Origin: Euryarchaeota archaeon UBA552
GTDB taxonomy: Archaea > Thermoplasmatota > Poseidoniia > Poseidoniales > Thalassarchaeaceae
Length of the DNA: 64,000 nucleotides
NCBI GenBank assembly: GCA_002499585.1
Contig: DAMH01000030.1
Span: forward strand, 5,508-69,507
Reading direction: 5' to 3'
Shown: positions 16,801 through 25,629 of the stretch, one piece after another
How the letters are laid out: each line of letters begins with the position of its first letter
Position numbering within the stretch: position 1 is the first letter of the stretch
Notes under the pieces: generated by a model
Told to the model about the DNA's origin: nothing
Seen by the model: only the letters and a program-made list of their open reading frames with translations
The model's database searches: none
Program-made: the position numbers and the translations under genes

Positions 16801-18561
16801 TCTAGCAAGTAACCTCCATTGCAACGGGGAGTTATCCTGTGCCTCATCTATTATGAATGCTCTAAATCTTCTCCTGATCGCCTTCAATGCAAGCCAGCGT
16901 TTTTGCAAATCCTCAACTGCTCGCTCTAGGGAATTTACAGAGTGTCCTGAGGCCCCCGACAGGATCATGGTGTGTAGATCATGAATAGCCCTCTCGATAT
17001 GGTCATCCAGCCAGGGTTCTGACGGACCTTTGTCTAGCGTGTTGACGACAGAGTTTGGATAATGGCCGCTCAATCTACAGTTTCTGGGGCATTGAACCAG
17101 CAAAAAATCACTAGCGAGTCGGGAAACGTCATCGAAGTCTCTTAATTTTCTTTTGAATTTCAAACTCCTTGAAATTTCTATAATCCCAATCATCGCCATT
17201 CTGAGATCTTGTAAATGATGGGCCTCGCCATCTATGTTGAGAGTCAGGGGCCCTGAACCTTGCATCGAAGCGACTCTGTCGGGGGGAGGGTATGGTACGG
17301 AGGTGACTCCTGGTGTTTCTACGAGAGGTATCATGATTGTAGCATGTTCTATGATTGCAGAGATGTCTTCTCTATTGAGGATGGATCGGAGTTCAAGACA
17401 ACGACTCTTTAAATTCGACTTGACTTCTTTCGCAGCCTTCCCGTTCCCCATCTGTGTGTAGGAGATCAGTCCCGAACCCCAAGAAGTTGTTGATGGGATT
17501 TTATTGTTGGGAAACACCGATGCTTTAGGATCAAGTGGACTGTTTTTTGATAGAGACAGGAGTCTTGAAATCCATTTCAGTCTACCAATGCTCGTTTCCG
17601 GCTGGTCAAGAGCTAAATGGTCTAGTTCATGGATCCTGTCGTCCGCTCCCCAACCCGTAGGTGCAAGTAAATGGAGATTGCTTTTGACAATCTCCATTAC
17701 TTCAAAACAAGGCGGTTTAAGTTCCAAAAATAAGGAATCAATCTTTTCTTCGTCTATATTTGAGGTGATTATATCAAATAACTTCGAAGGGGATATCCTA
17801 CCTCTCTCTGACATACTTCGGGATGCTTCATCGACCAAGATAGAGCTTGAATGGAGTCCTCTGAGGATCAGGTTCAACCTGGTGCGTCCAGAGTACAACT
17901 TGAGCAGCCGATCTCTTGCCGAAAGAATGTCTGCTGTCTTGTCTGTTTGCAGTAATTCGGAGTCGCTCACTGAAAATCTATTTGGATCAGAGGGCAACCT
18001 CCAAAATGCATCGATTGCTTCGATAATTAATGTCTCACGTTGTGCATCTGTGACTATCTCAGATTCCGTTGTGTCGCCGAGTGTTGGAAGGTGTGGTTTT
18101 ACCAACCTACTGAAAAAGGAGTCAATCGTACCTATTGGGGCATCTTCTAACAACATCATTAGTTGTTCTTTATCCGCCTCCGATCTCAGTCTTGGGTCTG
18201 CTGAATCTTGACTGTCTCTGGATCTTATTTCCATGGACTTTATTCTATCTCTCAACCTAGTCTTCATTTCATCCGCTGCCATATTCGTGAATGTCAGCAA
18301 AACAACTTCCCCCGGCAGGAGCCCCTTCCAATTCTTTGGATCCGTCAAATCTTTCATCTGACTGTTCAAAATACCGGATGATATTCGTGGAGGCCTTGCC
18401 GGTTGCGGGAGTATCTCTGTAGCTCTCTGTCTTTCAGTTAGATAATGTTGAATCGCTCTATCCACAATTGTTCGTGTCTTGCCCGTCCCTGCTCCTGCAT
18501 CAATGGCTATGTGGGCGTCCAAATTTAGAGCCAGACGCTGGCCTGTGTTCGGGCGAGTCAT
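13810..18561 (-). CDS. addA: AddA-type UvrD-family helicase-nuclease
   Basis: Large subunit of an AddAB (RecBCD-like) enzyme that unwinds and resects double-strand ends. Of 1583 residues, motif I is GAGTGKT (23-29), motif Ia-like VVLLTFTNMAADEMKTRLRD follows, motif II is IIDEAQDNSPLQW, and a C-terminal superfamily-1 block reads VRIMSIHRSKGLEAKVVILA, then RRLLYVAATRAEDRLILVG. The last ~250 residues form a PD-(D/E)xK nuclease: GNIVHRIVE, EGFIDLVI, AVDVKTD, then QLAVYHEAL, all RecB/AddA-nuclease signatures. It overlaps addB in an ATGA. It is longer than typical bacterial AddA (~1200). AddAB is characteristic of bacteria, so its presence here points to lateral gain. Confidence 0.85.
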   Translation of the reverse strand: MTRPNTGQRLALNLDAHIAIDAGAGTGKTRTIVDRAIQHYLTERQRATEILPQPARPPRISSGILNSQMKDLTDPKNWKGLLPGEVVLLTFTNMAADEMKTRLRDRIKSMEIRSRDSQDSADPRLRSEADKEQLMMLLEDAPIGTIDSFFSRLVKPHLPTLGDTTESEIVTDAQRETLIIEAIDAFWRLPSDPNRFSVSDSELLQTDKTADILSARDRLLKLYSGRTRLNLILRGLHSSSILVDEASRSMSERGRISPSKLFDIITSNIDEEKIDSLFLELKPPCFEVMEIVKSNLHLLAPTGWGADDRIHELDHLALDQPETSIGRLKWISRLLSLSKNSPLDPKASVFPNNKIPSTTSWGSGLISYTQMGNGKAAKEVKSNLKSRCLELRSILNREDISAIIEHATIMIPLVETPGVTSVPYPPPDRVASMQGSGPLTLNIDGEAHHLQDLRMAMIGIIEISRSLKFKRKLRDFDDVSRLASDFLLVQCPRNCRLSGHYPNSVVNTLDKGPSEPWLDDHIERAIHDLHTMILSGASGHSVNSLERAVEDLQKRWLALKAIRRRFRAFIIDEAQDNSPLQWRLLARLWGPREVNHDEEIPETPWQPTVCYVGDVKQSVYAFRHAEASRFHEFTEKLRTINNWELLNIPALTMEPPLRRKEKSRDPRYDLNSSFSTASNVNVASGRELEPWIRFDQVDGIDEKITNDEKIARMEGLIRLNVNFRTKKGLLEEMNGWWREVFSERHKSVPGSTWYASPQDLRSPSPNDLCYGEVDSNDPSIEKVLQLQANGHLEWICPTQEHRTEDPPEDLDIPIDPLASRVSGRVRRNARFIAMRVKSLIEGKSVKIKSPDGQWSEIKSEKIKSSDIMILMATRTGIRDALLEELGKFGIKAHADQEGDLFKQPVVKAIEGLFQLCARPFSRHHAAWVARSPLIGMSDDELDEFLSNCDGSSDLIQQMSVFLGDTPLGRLSRRWFELNEANNMHQILHDTLDQSDLLIAYPSDTNRQDAERAVKVILEMLQKEGGSKAAAADVLRSLREDVKDGVKSRTNPQADSVRIMSIHRSKGLEAKVVILADLFSDRQVGLSHQNLQGFAVTADIFAGNPKPWGNSQGLQSAVWNYSKWINKSRRDAENRRLLYVAATRAEDRLILVGSHDGRNASRWIEGSGVSFFHDSRTQPSLGSMITNAMRSRAWKCGEHTSPWLSSDDILSDKNPSKRVEIVLDPNELQVQHERKNASSSIGTTLIHSYDCLEQEITEKTPYVRLNQAIQAISESPIASMPKTAAAFSAPRHVKIAPSSLHDASDANHFGPKGHESSNISNQIDLHPSELGNIVHRIVEVGIGHPGGSFWPPLPNSWTMQRPHRMTDDYLIESVLNEIGIESNKGPLIRHVKNIMQKINHGHLGMLSRGEQVCGHALHGHRTELPFIFSKTVTFPSIIHGNWTPYGLMETSIENRAVVKMEGFIDLVICTEDQDGRPTIRAVDVKTDSTVSGISDRPVGDDHNPRTDFEFELLRRHGNQLAVYHEALRAMNKQSPLEMQRNLLPPAIVWAGNGRMIEYPAGMIEDFCKKVESTLSFLARDQLSN

Positions 18562-21500
18562 GATAACCGTCCTCCCGCCATTCGTTGATTGCAGAGATTT
18601 TTACCCTCGCAAAAATCACATGTATTGCTACTCGGAGTGGGATTGATAACTCCTGAGTTTGCGTTATGTACAATTCTACCTGCTACGGTCAATCTGTGCG
18701 TCATCCATGCCCGAAAGGGATCTGAGTCTGTGTCTGGACCTTCGTCATAAAATCGAAACATGTTCGAGGTCATTTTTGTGACAGAGCCGCAACTGGCGTC
18801 CTTTATCCATTCAGGTGCCCAGTCTGAGATTTCGATCATGTGCTCGGAATCAAAACCAAGCATGCTTACTCCTGCGCCAATGACCAAATCACCTGGGTGG
18901 GCAATTTCCCACGCTCGGGAATAAATTGCCAACTGCAACTCATCGAAAATCGCTCTTTCATGTCTTTTAATGGGTTTGATACTCGTCTCGCTTGTTTTCA
19001 AATCTCTGATTAAAATTAATCTTCTTGGTTTCCATCCTGTTCCAGTGATTCTCAACGGAGCGATATTAGAACTTCCATTCTCATCAACCCACCTCTGGCA
19101 ATTTTCATCGAATGGAACCAAGTCTATTCTATCAACGAAACCAGTACTTATGAACGGTGAAGATTTCTTCCCCTCCTCGGCAAATGGTTGTCCTATTTCG
19201 ACTTCTATGATCCTGTCTAATTTGTTCAATTGCCACTCCAATGCTAATGGTCCGGATCGCTGTAGTTTCTTCTCCGCGGCTATCAAAGAACCGATCCTGC
19301 CAGCGCTTGGTATCGGTTTTGGATCTGCGAGCCATGATGACCATGATTCGGGTGATAATCCAGTCAGCATCCACAGTCTCTGCGTCGAAACCGCATCCGA
19401 TCTCAGGAGCCATGGTGCTCTCGATGATAGGGAATTCAAGCCTATCATCATCAGTTCATCGTCTTGAATTTCACTCGTTGAGATCGAGAATGGACCAGAG
19501 TGGAAATCCTGGCTATTGGCCTCCTCACCTTGTCTGAGGCCCAAGACCCCCAATTGCAAATCATGGTGTATACCATGTAGGAGGCTGCCATACACTCTTG
19601 AGTCCAAATCTTGGACTGACCTTTCATCTTCTGAGAGTGATAGTTTATCTGTCAGCCAGCCTTTTCTCGGACAGTCTAGCCACCTTTTCAATCGGCTTGG
19701 TGACCATTTCCTACGGCTCATTGATATGTTTGTCTGGCCATGCCTCGCATCGTGTTGTGAAATGCCCGTTATTGCCAAATCCAATGGCCTTGGATCTACA
19801 GTGGCGGTATCTGAGTGGTGCTTTCCGGCACCAATGACTGGCCATCTATGATTGAGCCTCGGGGGATTTGATTTAGCCTTCGATGAGGGATTTGCTATCT
19901 CTTTTACCGGTGGCAACATAACTCTGTTTGTGGAGGTCTCAGATAGGAATCCGTCATCATCTGCCTTTGTGGGTGTCCTCTGGATCATGTCATCCACTAG
20001 TGATCTGCTCAACTCAATGAGTGGAGTGAACTCACCCAATGGTTTTCTTGAGCCTGGTATGCCTTTACTTATCATCAGACCGTTCTGGCTCAATAAGTCT
20101 CTCGGAGAGGTTTTCAAATGGGGTACATGGGTGTTATCTGGTTCATCTTTTTCTTGTTTACCAAGCCATTCGTCGAGTATGAGTGAGGGCAAAGACGATT
20201 CGTCATTTGTTGCATGGATGACGATCACATCTGGTGCTGAATTCAATAGATGCCTGAATGAGTGCCGTGCTGATTTTATTCTGAGGTCTGGACCTGCAAT
20301 GTCAAGCTCGTATCTATCTTGATCAGTTAGCAATGGTATTTTTGGAGGTTTCATGGACCATTCGGATGACAGATGAGTGATTAGCACCAAGTCCGCAGTG
20401 CAACCGAGTGCGTCCTCAGGTCTCAATATCCTGAGGTTCGGATCTCTCACTTGTTCCTCTGAGCCTATTGGATTCATGATCAGTCTGTGTGTACGGTCGA
20501 CCCATTCATGTCCGTGCTGGACAACATTGAGACTGAGTGCTCTGCAAATACTACTGAAGTTGTCCAAGGACTGATGGATGTGGTCAATTGCCTGTGTGAC
20601 TTGGCTTAGTTGTTCCTTGTTGGAGAGATCTGACTTTTGATCTGCGAGACTCTCTAAGTAGCCACTAATCCAATCATCAGCATTGGGAAAAGAGACTGGG
20701 ATAGGAAGTTCGGCCCCAGTCTTGCATCCTCTTCTGTAAGTCGGATTACGTAGTGCTTCTCTTTCGTAGTCTTCCAAAAGTGGTGAAATGTTGCTAGCAA
20801 TGATCAGGAGCCACCACTGAACTTCCTCGAGCTTCTCTAGATGCTCACCATCATTATTGATCTTCGACATTGCATGCAGCCAATCTGAAAGTGATCCTTG
20901 TCCGCCGGTTATGTGATGGTTTCTCGCACAGGTCTCGATTATTTTATCGTGGAACTCGGGTTTAATATCAGAACAAAGTGGGTGTTTTGGGATGTCACGC
21001 AATTCACCAAGTATTCCTCGATCATTCACCCCTCTTAGCGATTCCATCGAGAATGCACGATTGCCGATTCCCACGGTCATATCCGCGATCAATGAGGAAA
21101 GGAAGGGGTTAGTGGTCTCCGAATCCAGTGATGGATTGATCATCGATGGTATGGAACAAATAGATCTATTCCATTCGGACTCTCTGTCGGACCACATTGG
21201 ATCTATGATCATAATTTTGGCCGATGGGTCATCCAGTCTTTTTCTCTTGATGAAATGGGATGCTGAGGCAAATGTCTCACTAGAAACCTCCACTTGGGCT
21301 TCCATAACTCTCGTTTCAGAATGCTGGTGAGAGCGTGTTGGTTCATGCTGAGGTATCCAGATCGGAAGCTGATGTTTGGTTGTTACTGGATAGACATCCG
21401 CAATCTGAAATCCATGTTCTCCTCGCCTGTAGTTTCCGGTGTATGAGAGTTGATGGATGGGGGCGTGCAAGAGTAAACTCAAAAGGAATCTTCGTTGTAA

Positions 21501-22157
21501 TTTCGAAATGCATGGATCATGGTTCAGAACCAGTATCCCGTCGATTCCCTCAAGTGTAAAAGGAGGGGGGGAATTTGGTGTTTCCAGATGACGTATGACT
21601 TCATAGAGAAGTAATTCTGGGTGAATCTGTCCGACAGACTCTGATATCTCGTGTAGAATTTTACCGAACTCTATGGCTTCAGATGCTCCTTCCCATCCAT
21701 GCAGTGAGTCCTCGCTGAGAAGTGCCTGATGAAGACCCCGTAAAGATTCGGTCTTACCCCTGTGCCAAGGTCTATCTTGAAATGGGTGAAGAATTGGGAA
21801 TCTCAATTTTTCAGCAGCCCTCGTGGCAAGAATGTGTATGCATTCATCTAATCCAGGGGTATCTTTCATCGGCCTTTTTATTTGGAGATCTGCTCCAATA
21901 ACCCTCGTGAGAGTGGTTATAGTATGATGGAATGATCTGTCAAAGACAGGGATAAACTCACTTATTCGGTCTAAAGTCTCTGATCTTGAATTCTGGTTTG
22001 GATAAATGAACAAGATTTTGCTCTTTTCTTTACCTGTTATGCTGTGTTTTGCTTGATGGATGGCATGATCCATAACCCATCTCGGCAGGGGGCCGGGAGG
22101 GATTTCTTCAACGGTGAGTCTCATCCTGCCATCCATGCTGGATGGGGGTAGCATCAT
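18558..22157 (-). CDS. addB: AddB-type nuclease subunit with Fe-S cluster cysteines
   Basis: Partner of AddA, 1199 residues. The C-terminal region is a RecB-family nuclease: WSPSRLKRWLDCPRKGWL, VDRIDLV, LIRDLKTS and QLAIYSRAW. The four-cysteine iron-sulfur pattern of AddB is present: one Cys in LDCPRKGW and three in TCDFCEGKNLC near the C-terminus. The N-terminal half is helicase-like but shows no Walker A lysine motif, so ATP-driven motion probably rests on AddA. It overlaps addA downstream and the thioredoxin-like gene upstream, each in an ATGA, making a translationally coupled trio. Assignment relies on the nuclease plus Fe-S architecture and the adjacent AddA. Confidence 0.8.
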   Translation of the reverse strand: MMLPPSSMDGRMRLTVEEIPPGPLPRWVMDHAIHQAKHSITGKEKSKILFIYPNQNSRSETLDRISEFIPVFDRSFHHTITTLTRVIGADLQIKRPMKDTPGLDECIHILATRAAEKLRFPILHPFQDRPWHRGKTESLRGLHQALLSEDSLHGWEGASEAIEFGKILHEISESVGQIHPELLLYEVIRHLETPNSPPPFTLEGIDGILVLNHDPCISKLQRRFLLSLLLHAPIHQLSYTGNYRRGEHGFQIADVYPVTTKHQLPIWIPQHEPTRSHQHSETRVMEAQVEVSSETFASASHFIKRKRLDDPSAKIMIIDPMWSDRESEWNRSICSIPSMINPSLDSETTNPFLSSLIADMTVGIGNRAFSMESLRGVNDRGILGELRDIPKHPLCSDIKPEFHDKIIETCARNHHITGGQGSLSDWLHAMSKINNDGEHLEKLEEVQWWLLIIASNISPLLEDYEREALRNPTYRRGCKTGAELPIPVSFPNADDWISGYLESLADQKSDLSNKEQLSQVTQAIDHIHQSLDNFSSICRALSLNVVQHGHEWVDRTHRLIMNPIGSEEQVRDPNLRILRPEDALGCTADLVLITHLSSEWSMKPPKIPLLTDQDRYELDIAGPDLRIKSARHSFRHLLNSAPDVIVIHATNDESSLPSLILDEWLGKQEKDEPDNTHVPHLKTSPRDLLSQNGLMISKGIPGSRKPLGEFTPLIELSRSLVDDMIQRTPTKADDDGFLSETSTNRVMLPPVKEIANPSSKAKSNPPRLNHRWPVIGAGKHHSDTATVDPRPLDLAITGISQHDARHGQTNISMSRRKWSPSRLKRWLDCPRKGWLTDKLSLSEDERSVQDLDSRVYGSLLHGIHHDLQLGVLGLRQGEEANSQDFHSGPFSISTSEIQDDELMMIGLNSLSSRAPWLLRSDAVSTQRLWMLTGLSPESWSSWLADPKPIPSAGRIGSLIAAEKKLQRSGPLALEWQLNKLDRIIEVEIGQPFAEEGKKSSPFISTGFVDRIDLVPFDENCQRWVDENGSSNIAPLRITGTGWKPRRLILIRDLKTSETSIKPIKRHERAIFDELQLAIYSRAWEIAHPGDLVIGAGVSMLGFDSEHMIEISDWAPEWIKDASCGSVTKMTSNMFRFYDEGPDTDSDPFRAWMTHRLTVAGRIVHNANSGVINPTPSSNTCDFCEGKNLCNQRMAGGRLS

Positions 22158-23113
22158 CGAAGGTTATTGAACCCAAGGTTATTTTTGCCGAAATATCTCA
22201 AAATTATCGATGTTGAGGCTAGGATTATGATAGAGGTCAACGGCCCGGAGAAGGGAAGTATGCCCATGGATGATTTCTCTTCAGGAATCTCGTTCCAATC
22301 GAATATGATGACTAACTCCAAATCTTGTTCGTCCCAAGCTGCAGGAGGGATATATTCGATCGATCCGCTTGGATCCAGGGGTGTTATGTCTCTCAGGATG
22401 TCGTAGTACATTGATTGGCCATTGGACCCCTCAGGAAAATACGCTTTCTTCTCCACGGTTAGTAGGTAGAGGTTGGTTTGTATTTCCCCACATATCGATC
22501 TGCAAATTGACTTATCTTGAACCCACTCCCAGGACCAATTTAAAAAATTATTTTCCAGGGAAACAGAAATGTTGGATCCCTCAAGTATTGGGGGTCGGAC
22601 ATGCGCCTCCAAGCTTTGCAGGTATTCCTGTTCTAGTGTCATACCCTCATTCGGGTACGATCCTACATGCATTCTTTCACCACCGAATACAACTGTGGGA
22701 GGGGTTCTTGAGCTGAAATTGGCTTCAATTGATGCAGGGCCGTATCTGCTCAACCATCGTCCCTCAGTGTTGTTGTTTCCGAATGGATCTTCTGTTTCGA
22801 ACAGATGCCTGTGATACTTGACTACGTATGTGTCAAGTGACCAAATAGAACTGTTCAGAGCCTCTTCGGCGGGAATACAGGTTTCACACCATGTCGCGGT
22901 GTAAACCTCGATTAATATCGGAGCTTCTTGGACTTCGGCGTAGACCGTACCGGGCCCATCAAAGGTCATGGATATGAGATGGGCCGAGCCGCCGGTAATG
23001 TCATGGGTCGCATCAACCCACGGGTCGGTTCCATGGACAGATTGTCCAGATATTAAAGCCGTGGAGGCTGTTAAAGAAATCATAATCCACCCAACAATGA
23101 ACCTGATTTGCAT
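22154..23113 (-). CDS. Exported, membrane-anchored thioredoxin-like protein (CETC)
   Basis: 319 residues with an N-terminal signal peptide (about 5-25), a thioredoxin-like core whose active site reads ATWCETCIPAEEAL (about 74-87), and a C-terminal transmembrane helix (about 285-304). The CxxC motif would face outside and could reduce or isomerise disulfides in surface proteins. The cis-Pro region probably corresponds to SRTPPTVVFGG. A second cysteine pair (CRSICG) lies in the extracellular second half. Although coupled to addB by an overlap, I see no functional link to DNA repair; the pairing may reflect compact packing. Confidence 0.7.
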   Translation of the reverse strand: MQIRFIVGWIMISLTASTALISGQSVHGTDPWVDATHDITGGSAHLISMTFDGPGTVYAEVQEAPILIEVYTATWCETCIPAEEALNSSIWSLDTYVVKYHRHLFETEDPFGNNNTEGRWLSRYGPASIEANFSSRTPPTVVFGGERMHVGSYPNEGMTLEQEYLQSLEAHVRPPILEGSNISVSLENNFLNWSWEWVQDKSICRSICGEIQTNLYLLTVEKKAYFPEGSNGQSMYYDILRDITPLDPSGSIEYIPPAAWDEQDLELVIIFDWNEIPEEKSSMGILPFSGPLTSIIILASTSIILRYFGKNNLGFNNLR

Positions 23114-23153
23114 GATTTGCCCCTGCTATGCTTGGGATAAGAATCGTTCGCAT

Positions 23154-24218
23154 TCAGGATATTGATCCGAAGGCGGAGATTATGCGAGGGAGGTCGTCTG
23201 AAGATATGTGTAGGTGGGTCACGATTCGGATTGTTGTCTGATCTATGGACAGAACATCAACCCCGAGCTCAGATAATTCCTTTACCACCTGGTTGGAGTC
23301 GCGCCCATTTGTCTCTACGTAGACCATGTTAGTCTCAACTCCCTCCAGATCGACATCAAAAAGTGGCATTTCGTTGATTGATCTAGCCAAAATTCTGGCA
23401 TTATCATGATCTAATTCTAACCTTTCAACATGATTATCCAGTGCATACAAACCAGCTGCTGCGATAATTCCAGCTTGTCGCATTCCACCACCGAACATTT
23501 TTCTCCACCGGTGGGCGGAGGATATTGTCTTGAAATCCGAAACCAACACAGACCCCACTGGTGCGCCGAGTCCTTTTGATAGGCAAACTGAGATTGAGTC
23601 GAAATGTTTCGCGATTCTTTTGACGGTCGCGCCACTTGCCACTGAGGCGTTGAAGATTCTTGCCCCGTCGAGGTGCACAGCGCAATCCCTTGAACGGGCC
23701 ACGTCGCAGATTGAATCTATTCTTTCGAGAGGATAGACGGTTCCTCCACCTCGGTTGGAAGTATTTTCCACACAAACCAACGATCCGTTCGGATAGTGGC
23801 CTAAACTCCCATGGCTTTTCCTAATGGCCTTCTCTACATCAAGAGGCTGCATAATACCTCTCTCTGCCGATACTAGCGCCACTGAACATCCTGATAGTGC
23901 GGCATATCCGGCACCCTCATAGATGTATATGTGACTATATCTTTCGGTCACAATCTCATCACCGGGGTTTGTCTGGGCCCTAATCGCTATCGCATTCGAC
24001 ATGGTGCCAGAAGGAACGAACAATGCGGATTCCTTGCCGAATAGTGAGGCTATTCTATCCTGTAGTTCTGTCACAGTCGGATCGTCACCGAGAACATCGT
24101 CCCCTACCATTGCTTTTGACATGGCCTCCCTCATACCCGATGTAGGTTGAGTTATGGTATCGCTCCTGAGGTCTACCCGATCACTGTTGATATGTTGCAC
24201 AGACCGTCCCCGATGCAA
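23154..24218 (-). CDS. ltaE: Low-specificity L-threonine aldolase
   Basis: PLP fold-type I enzyme cleaving L-threonine or allo-threonine to glycine and acetaldehyde. The N-terminus RVDLRSDTITQPTSGMREAM, then GDDVLGDDPTV and FVPSGTMSNAIA, match the family closely. The PLP lysine is in SVCLSKGLGAPVGSVLV. The 354-residue length is normal. It is the first gene of the minus-strand run leading to the thioredoxin-like gene (40 bp gap) and addBA, and is divergent from the aminotransferase gene. The first ~14 residues before RVDLRSD are poorly conserved, so the start could lie slightly downstream. Confidence 0.92.
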   Translation of the reverse strand: MHRGRSVQHINSDRVDLRSDTITQPTSGMREAMSKAMVGDDVLGDDPTVTELQDRIASLFGKESALFVPSGTMSNAIAIRAQTNPGDEIVTERYSHIYIYEGAGYAALSGCSVALVSAERGIMQPLDVEKAIRKSHGSLGHYPNGSLVCVENTSNRGGGTVYPLERIDSICDVARSRDCAVHLDGARIFNASVASGATVKRIAKHFDSISVCLSKGLGAPVGSVLVSDFKTISSAHRWRKMFGGGMRQAGIIAAAGLYALDNHVERLELDHDNARILARSINEMPLFDVDLEGVETNMVYVETNGRDSNQVVKELSELGVDVLSIDQTTIRIVTHLHISSDDLPRIISAFGSIS

Positions 24219-24351
24219 TTCTCCAAATGGGGGTATTTGTGTTTTGGTGTTTCAAATCAGAACCACTGATTAGGTCTATGATCTGATTTTTTGCAAAATC
24301 GAGTGAAGTAAAAAAGGACATTATGATTTACATGTTACCTGTCGCAGGGGT

Positions 24352-25629
24352 ATGACGCCTGATGGAAATAGGGCTGGCAGGGAGTCATTCCTCTCTGATA
24401 ACTGTCCACCGATGGGAATTTACGAAACCTTGTACGCATTTAGTGATTCATTCGGGAGCTTCATGGGGGAAGAAGGGACCCATCCTTGGTCACAGGGTTT
24501 CCCACTTACCAGGCAGTTGGAAAAATTCAACGGGCCGCCGCTTCCAAGTGAAGTGAAGGTTACATGGGAGGACCGCTTTTACCCCAAGGCATGGGGCCAT
24601 CCAGACCTCAGATCAGCAATTGTGGGATATTATAACTCAAGATATGGATCTACCATAACACAGGAAAACGTGATGGTCTTTGCCGGTGGCAGGCCGGGAA
24701 TTTACACAGTTCTGGCATTTCTGAAAAAAAATGTAAAAGTCCGGATTGGAAGCATAGAATGGCCCGCGTACCTCGACATATTAACTCAAACAGAAACGAA
24801 ATATGAAACGGTACCTTTTACCAAAGAAAATGGATTTCATCCTGAAAACAAAGAATATTTTGATCGCAAAGGCACTGATGATGGCACCAGACTGATGCCT
24901 ATCATATCGAATCCACAGAATCCCTCAGGTCAGACCAGATATGGTCAAGAGTTACAAGACCTAATGGAAATAGCACAACTGGAGGGCAATGGAATTTTAC
25001 TTGATGAGGCTTACGAAATGTTTCACAGTCCATCAGTGAGTGGAATCGAGTTTGTAGATGATATTGACAACTCCAATATTTTCCTCGCTGGTGCTTGTAC
25101 TAAGGGGCTGCAGTCTCCAGGAATCAGAATAGGATGGATTATTGCAAGTAAAAATAATATCGAAACCATGGCAAATTACTCCAGTTTCGGCATGGGTGGA
25201 GTCAGTCATCCTTCACAGCACTATGCTATTGAGCTACTGGAACCCAAGCGAGTTCTGAGGGCCAGAGAGGCTATTGAGAAACATTACAACTGGCAGAGGG
25301 AGAGATATGGCAAAGCATTCGAGGAGATGGGACTGAATGTTTACACCGGTAATGGGGGTTTTTATCATTGGGTTGAGCTTCCAGAAGGACTCGACAGCAA
25401 AGGTCTGAATGAGAGGTTGTTCAAACATGGTGCGGCCATACTATGCGCTTCGGATTGTGACATGAACAGACCTCACTCAAAGGACCCGAGTTATGTGACC
25501 CCCTATTCCAGATTCTTTAGATTCTCATTTGGTCCGTTGTTGCCTGAGAGCTTCGATTCCGATATTGACTTGTTCAGAAGAGTTCTGGAAGCTTACAAAG
25601 AGGAGATGGGTCAGTCTCCCGAAGTATAA
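24352..25629 (+). CDS. Class I/II PLP-dependent aminotransferase
   Basis: 425 residues of fold-type I aminotransferase: GGRPGIYTVLAFL forms the cofactor phosphate loop, ISNPQNPSGQ the conserved Asn/Pro turn, ILLDEAYEMF the Asp that pairs with the pyridine nitrogen, and GACTKGLQSPGIRIGW holds the Schiff-base lysine. The C-terminal RFFRFSFG carries the substrate-carboxylate arginine. Substrate is unknown; the general form fits aspartate- or methionine-type enzymes. The ATG lies directly after a short palindrome (24338-24348) with no separate Shine-Dalgarno, so initiation may be leaderless. Its 3' end overlaps the convergent cysteine dioxygenase gene by 19 bp. Confidence 0.85.
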   Translation: MTPDGNRAGRESFLSDNCPPMGIYETLYAFSDSFGSFMGEEGTHPWSQGFPLTRQLEKFNGPPLPSEVKVTWEDRFYPKAWGHPDLRSAIVGYYNSRYGSTITQENVMVFAGGRPGIYTVLAFLKKNVKVRIGSIEWPAYLDILTQTETKYETVPFTKENGFHPENKEYFDRKGTDDGTRLMPIISNPQNPSGQTRYGQELQDLMEIAQLEGNGILLDEAYEMFHSPSVSGIEFVDDIDNSNIFLAGACTKGLQSPGIRIGWIIASKNNIETMANYSSFGMGGVSHPSQHYAIELLEPKRVLRAREAIEKHYNWQRERYGKAFEEMGLNVYTGNGGFYHWVELPEGLDSKGLNERLFKHGAAILCASDCDMNRPHSKDPSYVTPYSRFFRFSFGPLLPESFDSDIDLFRRVLEAYKEEMGQSPEV

